Below, piece after piece: positions 50,905 to 59,108 of a stretch of 64,000 nt of DNA. Under the pieces are notes generated by a model, which had not been told where the DNA came from, searched no databases, and saw only the letters and a program-made list of their open reading frames with translations. The position numbers and the translations under genes are program-made. Source of the stretch: Phenylobacterium conjunctum (GTDB lineage: Bacteria; Pseudomonadota; Alphaproteobacteria; Caulobacterales; Caulobacteraceae); the NCBI RefSeq assembly GCF_042679085.1, contig NZ_JBHTLQ010000013.1, positions 1 to 64,000 of the forward strand, written 5' to 3'. Each line of letters opens with the position of its first letter. The first letter of the stretch is position 1.

Positions 50905-51348
50905 ATGCCCACCCTGCGCTCCGCCCTGTTCTACAAGAACCCCAAGGCCGCCATCGCCTGGCTGGAATCGGCGCTCGGCTTCGAGCTCGCCATGCTGCTG
51001 GAGGACGCCGAGGGCAATGTCGCCCACTCCCAGCTCACCCTCGGCGATGGGACCATCATGGTCGGCGGCGAATGGTCCGCCTTCCACCAGAGCCCGGCCT
51101 CGCTCGGGGGGATCAACAGCCAGACCGTCCATATCCAGATCGACACCGACATCGACGCCCACTGCGCCCGCGCGCATGAGCACGGCGCCCAGATCATCGA
51201 GCCGCCGACCACCCAGTTCTATGGCGATCGCACCTATCGCTGCCGCGACCCAGAGGGCCACATCTGGACCATTGGCCAGACCGTCGCCACCGTGAGCCGC
51301 GAAGAGGCCGAGGCCGCCACCGGCCTGAAGATCACCGGCTGGCAATGA
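50905..51348 (+). CDS. VOC/glyoxalase-fold protein, second copy
   Basis: A 147-aa paralogue of the preceding gene (MPTLRSALFYKNPKAAIAWLESALGFEL). Shared features are the DxDAHCARA motif (TDIDAHCARA here, TDLDAHCARA there) and the C-terminal GDRxYxCxDxEGHxWxxGQT pattern, which point to a tandem duplication. Its stop overlaps the ArsR start by 4 nt. Confidence 0.85.
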   Translation: MPTLRSALFYKNPKAAIAWLESALGFELAMLLEDAEGNVAHSQLTLGDGTIMVGGEWSAFHQSPASLGGINSQTVHIQIDTDIDAHCARAHEHGAQIIEPPTTQFYGDRTYRCRDPEGHIWTIGQTVATVSREEAEAATGLKITGWQ

Positions 51349-51677
51349 GCGCGGCCCTCGCCATCGACCGCACCCTGGCGGCCCTGGCCGATCCGCATCG
51401 GCGCCAGGTGGTGGACTTGCTGGCCCGTGGCCCGCGTCCGGCCGGGGAGCTGGCGCGCGAGCTCGGCCTGCCGCCGCCGGCCATGAGCCGGCACCTGAAG
51501 GCGCTGAAGGCGAGCGGCCTGGTGGACGAGACCCATCCCGAATTCGATGCGCGGGTGCGCATCTACGCCCTGAGGCCGCAGCCGATGATCGACCTGATGC
51601 GCTGGTTGGAAGAGGCCGAACGGTTGTGGAGCGAACAGCTCGCGGCCTTCAAGGCCCACATCGAGGGGCAGGCGTGA
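51345..51677 (+). CDS. ArsR-family transcriptional regulator
   Basis: A 110-aa winged-helix repressor: ALADPHRRQVVDLLARGPRPAGELARELGLPPPAMSRHLKALKASGLV is a clear ArsR DNA-binding domain. No metal-binding CxC motif is seen, so it belongs to the group linked with SRPBCC/AHSA1 proteins rather than metal sensors. Overlaps of 4 nt on both sides (ATGA, GTGA) show one operon. It probably represses this operon, with the AT-rich promoter upstream as target (inference). Confidence 0.9.
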   Translation: MSAALAIDRTLAALADPHRRQVVDLLARGPRPAGELARELGLPPPAMSRHLKALKASGLVDETHPEFDARVRIYALRPQPMIDLMRWLEEAERLWSEQLAAFKAHIEGQA

Positions 51678-52141
51678 CCTCCAAGGTCTATGTCGCCCTG
51701 CGTGTGAAGGCGACGCCCGAGCGCGCCTTCCAGGTGTTCACGGCCGACATCGGCGCCTGGTGGCGGCCCAATGCGCTGTTCCAGACCACGCCGCGCGCGC
51801 CTGGCGTCCTGGCCTTTGAGCCGGGGGAGGGCGGTCGCCTGACCGAGACCCTGGCTAATGGCAAGGTGTTCGAGATCGGCAGGATCCTGGCCTGGGAGCC
51901 ACCGGCGCGCCTGGTGTTCTCCTGGCGCCAGGCGACCTTCCCGGCGGATCTTCTCACAGAGGTTGAGGTTCGCTTCGAGGCGGTGGGGGAGGAGACAAGG
52001 GTCAGTGTCGAGCATCGCGGCTTCGACCAGGTTCCAGCCGACCATGTGGCCCGCCATGGCTTCCCCGACCAACTGCTGCTCATGCGCCTGGCCGAATGGT
52101 GGCGGGATCTGCTGACGGGAATGGGATCTGGCCTGGCCTAG
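51674..52141 (+). CDS. SRPBCC/AHSA1-family protein
   Basis: A 155-aa START-like (SRPBCC) fold protein with the AHSA1 layout: KVYVALRVKATPERAFQVFTADIGAWW at the start and a C-terminal helix with HGFPDQLLLMRLAEWWRDLL. The family has a hydrophobic pocket; the role is unknown, but the ArsR-SRPBCC pair is a common gene pair in alphaproteobacteria. GTG start at 51674 overlapping the ArsR stop. Confidence 0.88.
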   Translation: MTSKVYVALRVKATPERAFQVFTADIGAWWRPNALFQTTPRAPGVLAFEPGEGGRLTETLANGKVFEIGRILAWEPPARLVFSWRQATFPADLLTEVEVRFEAVGEETRVSVEHRGFDQVPADHVARHGFPDQLLLMRLAEWWRDLLTGMGSGLA

Positions 52142-52192
52142 GCTTGCCCATCCATACCAACTGACCGATTGTCCCTGGGGGGAGACGCCGAC

Positions 52193-53440
52193 ATGACCGA
52201 CCAGCCCGCGCCCAAGGGGCGCAACGCCGCTTTCGGCTTCATCTTCGCCGTGGCGCTGATGAACTCGGTCTCTTTCGGAATCATGATCCCGGTGCTGCCC
52301 AACCTGATCAAGAGCTTCACCGGCGGCGACACGGCGGCGGCCTCGAACTGGAACGCGGTGTTCGGCGCGACCTGGGGCCTGATGCAGCTGTTCTGCGGGC
52401 CGATCCTGGGCATGATGTCCGACCGGTTCGGCCGTCGGCCCGTGCTGCTGATCTCCCTGGCTGGCCTGGCCATCGACTTCCTGGTCATGGCCTTTGCGCC
52501 CAACCTCGCCTGGCTGTTCGTGGGACGGGTGATCAATGGGATCACCGCCGCCAGCTTCTCGACCGCCAACGCCTATGTGGCCGACGTCACCGAGCCGCAG
52601 AACCGGGCCAAGACCTTCGGCATCATGGGCTCGGCCTTCTCCTTCGGCTTCCTGGTCGGCCCGGCCTTCGGCGGCGCGCTCGCCGGCATCGACCTTCGAC
52701 TGCCCTTCCTGGTGGCCGGGGCGATCACGGGCGCCAACCTGCTCTACGGCTTCTTCGTCCTGCCGGAGTCCCTGCCGCCGGAGCGCCGGGTCAGCGCCTT
52801 CGACTGGAAGCGCGCCAACCCGATTGGCTCCCTCGGCTTCCTGAAGAACCACGGCCAGCTCCTGGGCCTGGCCGGGGTCGGCTTCCTGTTTCAGCTGGCC
52901 CACACCGTGCTGCCGGCGATCTTCGTGCTCTATTCCGGCTACCGCTATGGCTGGAGCCCAGCCACCATCGGCCTGACCATGGCCGCCACCGGGGTGCTGG
53001 GCCTGATCGTGCAGCTGGCCCTTGTCGGCCCCGTCGTGTCGCGGATCGGCGAGCGCGGCGCGCTGTTGCTGGGCTGCGCCGCCGGCTGCCTCGGCTTCTT
53101 CCTCTACGCGGTCTCGTCGCAGGGCTGGATGTACCTGGCCTCGGCCCCGGTGTTCGCCTTCGCCAACTTCGTCCAGCCGGGCCTGCAAGGGCTGATGACC
53201 CGCCGGGTCCAGCCCAACGAACAGGGCCGCCTGCAGGGCGCGAACCAGGGCCTGCAGGGCATCGCCTCGGTCCTGGGGCCGATCATCTACGGCACCATCT
53301 TCGCCTGGTCGGTGCACAACGACCGCACCTTGCACATGCCGGGCCTCGCGATCCTGGTGGCTTCCAGCCTGCTCGGCCTGGCCCTGGTGCTGGCGCTCAA
53401 GGTCGGACGGCCCGCAGAGGTCGCTGCGGTTGCGGCCTGA
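52193..53440 (+). CDS. MFS transporter, TetA-like (DHA1), first copy
   Basis: A 415-aa 12-helix major-facilitator protein. The loop 2-3 signature GMMSDRFGRRPVLLISL is intact, and the motif in helix 5 (GSAFSFGFLVGPAFGGALA) is that of drug:H+ antiporters. The layout resembles TetA(B/C)-type pumps. The ATG at 52193 has GGGGGGAG upstream. Substrate unknown; tetracycline export is not shown. A paralogue follows 137 nt downstream. Confidence 0.88.
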   Translation: MTDQPAPKGRNAAFGFIFAVALMNSVSFGIMIPVLPNLIKSFTGGDTAAASNWNAVFGATWGLMQLFCGPILGMMSDRFGRRPVLLISLAGLAIDFLVMAFAPNLAWLFVGRVINGITAASFSTANAYVADVTEPQNRAKTFGIMGSAFSFGFLVGPAFGGALAGIDLRLPFLVAGAITGANLLYGFFVLPESLPPERRVSAFDWKRANPIGSLGFLKNHGQLLGLAGVGFLFQLAHTVLPAIFVLYSGYRYGWSPATIGLTMAATGVLGLIVQLALVGPVVSRIGERGALLLGCAAGCLGFFLYAVSSQGWMYLASAPVFAFANFVQPGLQGLMTRRVQPNEQGRLQGANQGLQGIASVLGPIIYGTIFAWSVHNDRTLHMPGLAILVASSLLGLALVLALKVGRPAEVAAVAA

Positions 53441-53479
53441 GGGGCTTGCAGCCTGAAGGGAACTGTCTAGGATCGTGTC

Positions 53480-53509
53480 ATGGCAGGGATCACGGACAAC
53501 CGCCGCTAG
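53480..53509 (+). other. Very short open frame (MAGITDNRR), possible leader peptide
   Basis: A 9-codon frame with ATG and TAG lies between the two MFS genes. It is followed by a hairpin at 53523-53546 (GTCGCCGCC with GGCGCTGCGAC around CGAT). The arrangement resembles leader-peptide control of resistance genes, but nothing else supports this. Confidence 0.2.
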
Positions 53510-53577
53510 GCGCTGAAGCAACGTCGCCGCCCGATGGCGCTGCGACATACGTCCACGACTCTGTCTGAGCTCTCCCG

Positions 53578-54810
53578 ATGTCCCTGACCTCCGCCGCGCC
53601 CGCCCGTCGCGCCGCCCTTCCGTTTATCGCGGTCACCATCTGTCTCGACGTCGTGTCGCACAGCATGGTGTTCCCTGTGCTGCCCCGCCTGGTCGAGGAC
53701 CTGGCCGCGCACGACCGCGCCGCCGCCGCCCGTTGGGTGGGGGTGCTGGTCGCCGCCTGGTCCCTGGCCCAGTTCGTGGCCGCCCCCGTGATTGGCATGC
53801 TGTCGGACCGGTTCGGGCGCCGGCCGGTGATTCTGATCTCGGTGTTCGGCCTGGCGTTCGACATGGTGGTCATGGCGCTCGCCCCCAGCATCGGCTGGCT
53901 CTTGGTCGGCCGCATCCTCTGCGGCCTGACGGCGGGGGCCCAGGCCGCGGCCATGGCCTATGTGGCCGACATAACCCCGCCGGATGAACGGGCCGGCTCC
54001 TATGGCTGGCTGAACGCCGCGGCCTGGACCGGCGTCATCCTGGGTCCGGCCCTGGGCGGCCTGTTGGGCGGGATTGATCCGCGGGCGCCCTTCTGGGCCG
54101 GAGCGGTCTGCGCCCTGCTGAACGGCCTCTACGGCGTCTTCGTCCTGCCGGAATCCCTGCCGCGGGAGCGCCGCGCGCCCTTGAGCCTGCGCCGGGCCAA
54201 TCCGGTGGCGGCGATGGGCCTGTTGACCCGGCCGGGCCTGCCGGTCCTGGCCGCCGTCCTGCTGCTGCTGTGGTTCGCGGCGCACGCCATGTACGGCGTC
54301 TTCGTCCTCTACACCGCCCAGCGCTACGGCTGGTCGCCCCTGACCCTGGGCGTCTTCTGGAGCGTGCTGGCGGCCATCAACATTGTCGTTCAGAGCCAGC
54401 TGGCCGGCCGCATCGCCAAGCGCTGGGGCGAGCGGCGCGCCGTCATCGTCGGCCTGGCGGCCCAGACGGTGGGCTTCCTGGCCGCCGGCTTGGCGCCCGT
54501 GGGCTGGATGTTCTGGATCGCCAACCTGCCCATCGCCTTCGGCAATATCGCCGGTCCCGCCCTGCAGACCCTGATGACCGAGCGCGTCGATCCGGACGAG
54601 CAGGGCCGGCTGCAGGGCGCCAACGGGGCCATCGGCAGCCTGTCGGGCCTCTTCGGCCCCATCGCCTTCACCCAGGTCTTCGCCTGGGCCATCGGCCTTG
54701 GCCATTCGCCGGCCTGGTCGGGGATCACCATGGTGTTCGGCGGGGTGCTGAGCGGCATCGCCGTGCTCTTGACCTGGCGCGGGGTTCCGAAGGCCGCCCC
54801 AAAGCCCTAA
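53578..54810 (+). CDS. MFS transporter, TetA-like (DHA1), second copy
   Basis: A 410-aa paralogue of the preceding transporter. It keeps GMLSDRFGRRPVILISVFG and WTGVILGPALGGLLGG. It has its own 137-nt upstream region. Two related pumps in tandem suggest a duplication followed by divergence in substrate. The stop is 65 nt before the HtrA gene. Confidence 0.88.
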   Translation: MSLTSAAPARRAALPFIAVTICLDVVSHSMVFPVLPRLVEDLAAHDRAAAARWVGVLVAAWSLAQFVAAPVIGMLSDRFGRRPVILISVFGLAFDMVVMALAPSIGWLLVGRILCGLTAGAQAAAMAYVADITPPDERAGSYGWLNAAAWTGVILGPALGGLLGGIDPRAPFWAGAVCALLNGLYGVFVLPESLPRERRAPLSLRRANPVAAMGLLTRPGLPVLAAVLLLLWFAAHAMYGVFVLYTAQRYGWSPLTLGVFWSVLAAINIVVQSQLAGRIAKRWGERRAVIVGLAAQTVGFLAAGLAPVGWMFWIANLPIAFGNIAGPALQTLMTERVDPDEQGRLQGANGAIGSLSGLFGPIAFTQVFAWAIGLGHSPAWSGITMVFGGVLSGIAVLLTWRGVPKAAPKP

Positions 54811-54875
54811 ATCCTCGCCATCTTTGCGCCTGAAACCTCGTCAGAGTCCGTAAGCTCATGCCGTCTGGAGACTCC

Positions 54876-56294
54876 ATGCGCGCCCTTCGCGTCCTGATCC
54901 CCGTCCTGGCCCTGTTGGGGGCCTGTTCCGACCCGCTGTCCAAGTCCAGCGCCCAGATCCCGCCGCTCGCCCAGCCCACCCGGGCCGCCCCCGGCGACGC
55001 CGCCACCATGAAGGTGTCCTTCGCCCCCGTGGTGAAGAAGGCCGCCCCCGCCGTGGTCAACATCTCGGCCAAGCGCGTGGTCCGCGCTCAGGTGGACCCC
55101 TTCTGGCAGTTCTTCGGTATGGGCGCTCCGCGCGAGCGGGTAGAGGGCTCCCTGGGCTCGGGCGTCATCGTCCGCGCCGACGGGGTCATCGTCACCAACA
55201 ACCACGTGGTCGAGAACGGCCAGGAGATCACCGTCGGTCTCAATGACCGCCGCGAATTCCCCGCCAAGGTGCTGCTGGCCGATCCGCGCACCGACCTGGC
55301 GGTCCTGAAGATCGACGTCGGCGCCGAACGCCTGCCCACCCTGGCCATCGACGATTCCGGCGAGGCCCAGGTCGGCGACCTGGTGCTGGCCATCGGCGAC
55401 CCCTTTGGCGTCGGCCAGACCGTGACCAACGGCATCATCTCGGCCCTCAATCGTTCGACCGATCCGAACGGCGACGCCGGCAACGCCTATATCCAGACCG
55501 ACGCGGCCATCAATCCGGGAAATTCCGGCGGCGCCCTCGTGGACATGGACGGCGACCTGATCGGGGTGAACTCCTTCATCCTGTCGCGGTCGGGCTCCTC
55601 GGCCGGGGTCGGCTTCGCCATCCCCGCGGCCATGGTCCGGCGCATTGTCGAGACGGCGGCCGGCGGCGGCCATGCCCTGGTCCGCCCCTGGCTCGGCGCC
55701 CGCACCCAGACCGTCACCCCGGACATCGCTCGCAGCCTCGGCCTCGCCGCGCCCCAGGGCGCGCTCGTCGCCGACATCTGGCCGAACGGCCCGGCCCAGC
55801 GCGCTGGCCTGCGCCAGGGCGACGTGATCCTGAGCGTGGATGGCAAGCCCGCCGTCGACGCCGCCGCCATCAGCTACGCCGTCGGCTCCGCGCGTCCGGG
55901 CCAGGTGCTGAAGCTGGGCGTGCGCCGCGACAACGGCGCTGAACAGACCCTGTCCCTGCGGGCCGAGCCGCCGCCGGCCACGCCGGCTCGGGACGAACGC
56001 CTGCTCTCCGGCCGCAACCCCTTCGACGGCGCGACCGTGGTCAATGTCTCGCCGGCCGTGGCTGACGAGCTGGGTATCGACGCCTTCGCCGCCCGCGGCG
56101 TCATGGTGCTGAAGATTGGCCGGGGCTTCGCCATGAACGCCGGCCTGCGGCCCGGCGACGTGATCAAGCGCGTCAACGGCCGCGACATCGGCACGGTGGG
56201 CGAACTGGCCGGCGTGCTGGGGCAGGGCGGCGGCGCCTGGCAGGTGACGATTATCCGCGACGGCCAGGAGATCACCGGCAACTTCCGCACCTGA
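54876..56294 (+). CDS. Do/HtrA-family serine protease with lipoprotein signal
   Basis: A 472-aa protein. The start MRALRVLIPVLALLGACSD has a lipobox (LLGAC, Cys17), so it is membrane anchored rather than free like DegP. The trypsin-like domain holds His110 (NNHVVENG), Asp140 (RTDLAVLKI) and Ser217 (NPGNSGGAL). Two PDZ domains follow (about 255-345 and 370-470). It probably handles misfolded envelope proteins. Start ATG at 54876 with GGAG 5 nt upstream; an in-frame ATG 6 codons earlier lacks one. Confidence 0.92.
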   Translation: MRALRVLIPVLALLGACSDPLSKSSAQIPPLAQPTRAAPGDAATMKVSFAPVVKKAAPAVVNISAKRVVRAQVDPFWQFFGMGAPRERVEGSLGSGVIVRADGVIVTNNHVVENGQEITVGLNDRREFPAKVLLADPRTDLAVLKIDVGAERLPTLAIDDSGEAQVGDLVLAIGDPFGVGQTVTNGIISALNRSTDPNGDAGNAYIQTDAAINPGNSGGALVDMDGDLIGVNSFILSRSGSSAGVGFAIPAAMVRRIVETAAGGGHALVRPWLGARTQTVTPDIARSLGLAAPQGALVADIWPNGPAQRAGLRQGDVILSVDGKPAVDAAAISYAVGSARPGQVLKLGVRRDNGAEQTLSLRAEPPPATPARDERLLSGRNPFDGATVVNVSPAVADELGIDAFAARGVMVLKIGRGFAMNAGLRPGDVIKRVNGRDIGTVGELAGVLGQGGGAWQVTIIRDGQEITGNFRT

Positions 56295-56320
56295 CGCCTG
56301 GGGCGGGGACCTGCTAAACC
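56291..56320 (+). promoter_or_regulatory. Promoter of rarA, possible leaderless transcript
   Basis: CTGACGC (56291-56297), 15 nt and GCTAAACC (56313-56320). The -10 ends 6 nt before the ATG at 56327, so transcription would begin at or next to the A of the start codon. No Shine-Dalgarno is seen. The -35 overlaps the htrA stop. Confidence 0.55.
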
Positions 56321-56326
56321 CGCCCC

Positions 56327-57631
56327 ATGGCCGACCTCTTCGAAGCCGCCGGGCTGACCCCGCACGCGCCGTCGCCGCTGGCTGAACGCCTGCGCCCCCA
56401 GACCCTCGCCGAGGTGGTGGGCCAGGATCACCTGCTCGGTCCCGACGGCGCCATCGGCCGCATGGCCCAGGCGCGGCGCCTGTCCTCCATGATCCTCTGG
56501 GGGCCGCCGGGCACCGGCAAGACCACCATCGCTCGCCTGCTGGCCAAGGCGGCGGGCTATGAGTTCATGCAGCTCTCGGCGGTCTTTTCCGGCGTCGCCG
56601 ACCTGAAGAAGGCCTTCGAACAGGCCCGCGCCCGTCGCGCCGCCGGCCAGTCGACCCTGCTGTTTGTCGACGAGATCCACCGCTTCAACCGCGCCCAGCA
56701 GGACGGCTTCCTGCCCTTCGTGGAGGAGGGGATCGTCACCCTGGTGGGCGCAACCACCGAGAACCCGTCCTTCGAACTGAACGGGGCGCTCCTGTCCCGC
56801 TGCCAGGTCTTTGTCCTCAAGCGCCTGGACGAAGACGCCCTGACCAGTCTGCTGGCCAAGGCCGAAGCCGCCGAGGGGCGCGCCCTGCCGCTGGACGCGA
56901 ACGCCCGCCACGCCCTGGTGGCCCTGGCCGACGGCGATGGCCGCTACCTGCTGACCCTGGCCGAGACCCTGTTCAACATCGGCTCGGCCAAGCCCCTGGA
57001 CACCAAGGAGCTGGGCCAGGTCCTGCAGAAGCGCAGCCCAGCCTACGACAAGGATCGCGAGGGCCACTACAACCTGATCTCGGCCCTGCATAAGTCGATC
57101 CGCGGCTCGGACCCCGACGCCGCGCTCTATTGGCTTTGCCGCATGCTGGACGGGGGCGAGGACCCGCTGTTCATCGCTCGTCGCCTGATCCGCGCCGCCG
57201 CCGAGGACATCGGCGAGGCTGATCCCATGGCCCTGGTGCTCGCCAACGCCGCCAAGGACACCTACGACTTCCTGGGCAGCCCCGAGGGCGAGATCGCGCT
57301 CGCGCAGCTGGTCGTCCACCTGGCCGCCGCGCCCAAGTCCAACGCCGTCTATGTGGCCTACAAGGCGGCGATGAAGGCGGCCAGGGAGACCGGGTCGCTC
57401 AGCCCGCCGGCCCATATCCTCAACGCGCCGACCCGGCTGATGAAGGATCTCGGCTACGGCAAGGGCTACGCCTACGACCACGACGCCCCCGAGGGCTTCT
57501 CCGGCCAGAACTATTTCCCGGACGGCATGGGCCGGAAAAAGTTCTATGATCCCAAGGGCGACGGTGTGGAAGCTCGCATCAAGGATCGCCTCGACCGCTG
57601 GGCCGAGCTGCGCGAGCGGCGGGGTCGCTGA
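56327..57631 (+). CDS. rarA: Replication-associated recombination protein A (AAA+ ATPase)
   Basis: A 434-aa protein of the RarA/MgsA/WRNIP1 family that acts at stalled replication forks. The Walker A motif GPPGTGKTT is at residues 59-67, Walker B LFVDEIHRFN near 109-118, and the clamp-loader-like lid and tetramerisation parts follow (IRGSDPDAALYWLCRMLDGGEDP is diagnostic). Full length. The start is not preceded by a ribosome binding site but by a close promoter element. Confidence 0.96.
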   Translation: MADLFEAAGLTPHAPSPLAERLRPQTLAEVVGQDHLLGPDGAIGRMAQARRLSSMILWGPPGTGKTTIARLLAKAAGYEFMQLSAVFSGVADLKKAFEQARARRAAGQSTLLFVDEIHRFNRAQQDGFLPFVEEGIVTLVGATTENPSFELNGALLSRCQVFVLKRLDEDALTSLLAKAEAAEGRALPLDANARHALVALADGDGRYLLTLAETLFNIGSAKPLDTKELGQVLQKRSPAYDKDREGHYNLISALHKSIRGSDPDAALYWLCRMLDGGEDPLFIARRLIRAAAEDIGEADPMALVLANAAKDTYDFLGSPEGEIALAQLVVHLAAAPKSNAVYVAYKAAMKAARETGSLSPPAHILNAPTRLMKDLGYGKGYAYDHDAPEGFSGQNYFPDGMGRKKFYDPKGDGVEARIKDRLDRWAELRERRGR

Positions 57632-57643
57632 GCTCCAAGACCA

Positions 57644-57673
57644 TTGTTATCACGCCCACTTTGAGCCTAGCCT
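57644..57673 (+). promoter_or_regulatory. Candidate promoter for the membrane protein gene
   Basis: TTGTTAT (57644-57650), 15 nt and CCTAGCCT (57666-57673), 31 nt before the ATG. Confidence 0.4.
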
Positions 57674-57704
57674 TCCCCTGACATAGTCCTGGGGAGGAGC
57701 TGTC

Positions 57705-58157
57705 ATGACCGAAGCGGTCGAGACGAGGGGCCCCCGCGCCCCCTGGTGGTTCTGGCTTGTCGCCGCCTTGTCGGCGGCCTGGAATGCGTTTGGCGCCTAC
57801 GACTACACAATGACCCAGCTGAAGGGGGACGCCTACCTGCAGGCGGCCGGCATGCGGCCTGACCAGATCGCCTACTTCCACAGCATGCCCACTTGGACCA
57901 CCGCCGTATGGGCCCTGGGCGTCTGGGGCGCCGTCGCTGGTTCGGGTCTGCTCTTCGCCCGGTCGCGCTGGGCCCTGCACGCGTTCACCGCCTCGCTGGC
58001 TGGGCTGGTCCTCTCCTTGGTCTACACGCACCTCATGTCCAAGGGCGGCGAGATCATGGGGCAGACGGGCGTGATCATGAACGCCGTAATCCTCGCCGGC
58101 TGCCTGATTTTTGTCTGGTACGCCGCCAGGGTGACGAAGCAGGGGCTCCTCCGCTAA
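57705..58157 (+). CDS. Four-helix membrane protein, unknown
   Basis: A 150-aa protein with four hydrophobic segments (about 14-35, 64-85, 91-112 and 121-143). The loop after helix 1 has the pattern AYDYTMTQLKGDAYLQAAGM seen in small alphaproteobacterial membrane proteins that I cannot name. GGGGAGGAGCTGTC precedes the ATG. No function can be assigned. Confidence 0.8.
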   Translation: MTEAVETRGPRAPWWFWLVAALSAAWNAFGAYDYTMTQLKGDAYLQAAGMRPDQIAYFHSMPTWTTAVWALGVWGAVAGSGLLFARSRWALHAFTASLAGLVLSLVYTHLMSKGGEIMGQTGVIMNAVILAGCLIFVWYAARVTKQGLLR

Positions 58158-58165
58158 ATGGCGGC

Positions 58166-58900
58166 GTGAAGAAGCCTCTCAAGCCCGTCCAACTCTCGGC
58201 CGACGAGATCGCCCTGGTCCGCAGCCTGGTGATCTATGAGGACCCGCACATCCTGGCCCTGGCCAAGCCCGCAGGTCTGTCCAGCCAGGGCGGGCGGGGG
58301 CAGGTGAACACCCTGGACGAACTGCTCTGGGCGTTTGCAAAGCCGGGCAAGGCGCGTCCGCGCCTGATCCATCGCCTGGACCGCGACACCTCCGGCGTGA
58401 TCCTCACCGCCAAGACCCAGCCCGCCGCAAGTTTCCTCGGCAAGGCCATGATGGCGCGGAAGTTTTCCAAGACCTACCAGGCCATCATCACGCCCTCGGC
58501 CCCTGAACCGCCGGTCGGCAGGATCGACGTCCCTCTACGTCGGGAGGAGCAGGGCCGCGAGGCCTATATGCGCGTCTGCGCGCCGGACCATCCGGACGCC
58601 GAGGCCGCCCTGTCGCGGTACCGCACCTTGAAGTCCGCCCCCGGCTGCGCCCTGGTCGAGCTGTCGCCGGAGACCGGCCGCATGCACCAGCTGCGCGTCC
58701 ACCTGGCCCACATCGGTCGCCCCATCGCCGGCGACGTCCGCTACGGCGGGGCGCTGGCGGTCTCGGGCCAGCCCATCCCCCGCCTGATGCTCCACGCCAT
58801 CGCCCTGGAATTCCCCCACCCTGAGGGTGGCCGGAAGCGCCTCGAAGCGCCGTTGCCCGCGGACATGGCCGGGCTGGTGGAAAAGCTGGGGCTCATCTGA
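58166..58900 (+). CDS. RluA-family pseudouridine synthase (no S4 domain)
   Basis: A 244-aa RNA pseudouridine synthase. The catalytic motif HRLDRDTSGVIL contains the Asp nucleophile, and GRMHQLRVHLAHIGRPIAGDVRYGG is the second family motif. There is no N-terminal S4 domain, as in RluA proper and TruC. The start is uncertain: GTG at 58166 (8 nt after the previous stop) fits best; no strong ribosome binding site is seen. The modified RNA is not readable. Confidence 0.88.
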   Translation: MKKPLKPVQLSADEIALVRSLVIYEDPHILALAKPAGLSSQGGRGQVNTLDELLWAFAKPGKARPRLIHRLDRDTSGVILTAKTQPAASFLGKAMMARKFSKTYQAIITPSAPEPPVGRIDVPLRREEQGREAYMRVCAPDHPDAEAALSRYRTLKSAPGCALVELSPETGRMHQLRVHLAHIGRPIAGDVRYGGALAVSGQPIPRLMLHAIALEFPHPEGGRKRLEAPLPADMAGLVEKLGLI

Positions 58901-58922
58901 ACCCTCGCCCGCCCCACACCCC

Positions 58923-59035
58923 GTCATCCTCCGGTCGCCCGAAAGGGCGATCCGGGGGACCCAATCGGCCTATCCGGTCCTGCAACTCAGCTTGGGTCCC
59001 CCGGATCCTTGCTCGCGCAAGGCCCGGAGGATGAC
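58923..59035. repeat. Large imperfect palindrome (nested inverted repeats)
   Basis: GTCATCCTCCGG (58923-58934) pairs with CCGGAGGATGAC (59024-59035), and GATCCGGGGGACCCAA (58949-58964) with TTGGGTCCCCCGGATC (58992-59007). Small hairpins lie between (CGCCC/GGGCG, TTGCTCGCGCAA). It fills most of the gap between the pseudouridine synthase and crcB and resembles mobile intergenic repeats of this bacterial group. Confidence 0.75.
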
Positions 59036-59108
59036 GTGGGTGAGAAGGGTGTGAGGACGTAAGACGCCCAGGCCTTTGCGGATCGCGGGTCCCGGCGCAT
59101 AAGGGCGC

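Noticed and set aside
51563..53548. 661-codon frame on the minus strand over the SRPBCC and MFS genes
   Set aside because: Shadow frame; the plus-strand genes have clear family motifs and the minus product is low-complexity Gln/Gly/Arg/His.
59036..59108. Fluoride riboswitch before crcB
   Set aside because: The conserved riboswitch blocks are not present; only the nested inverted repeat lies upstream.
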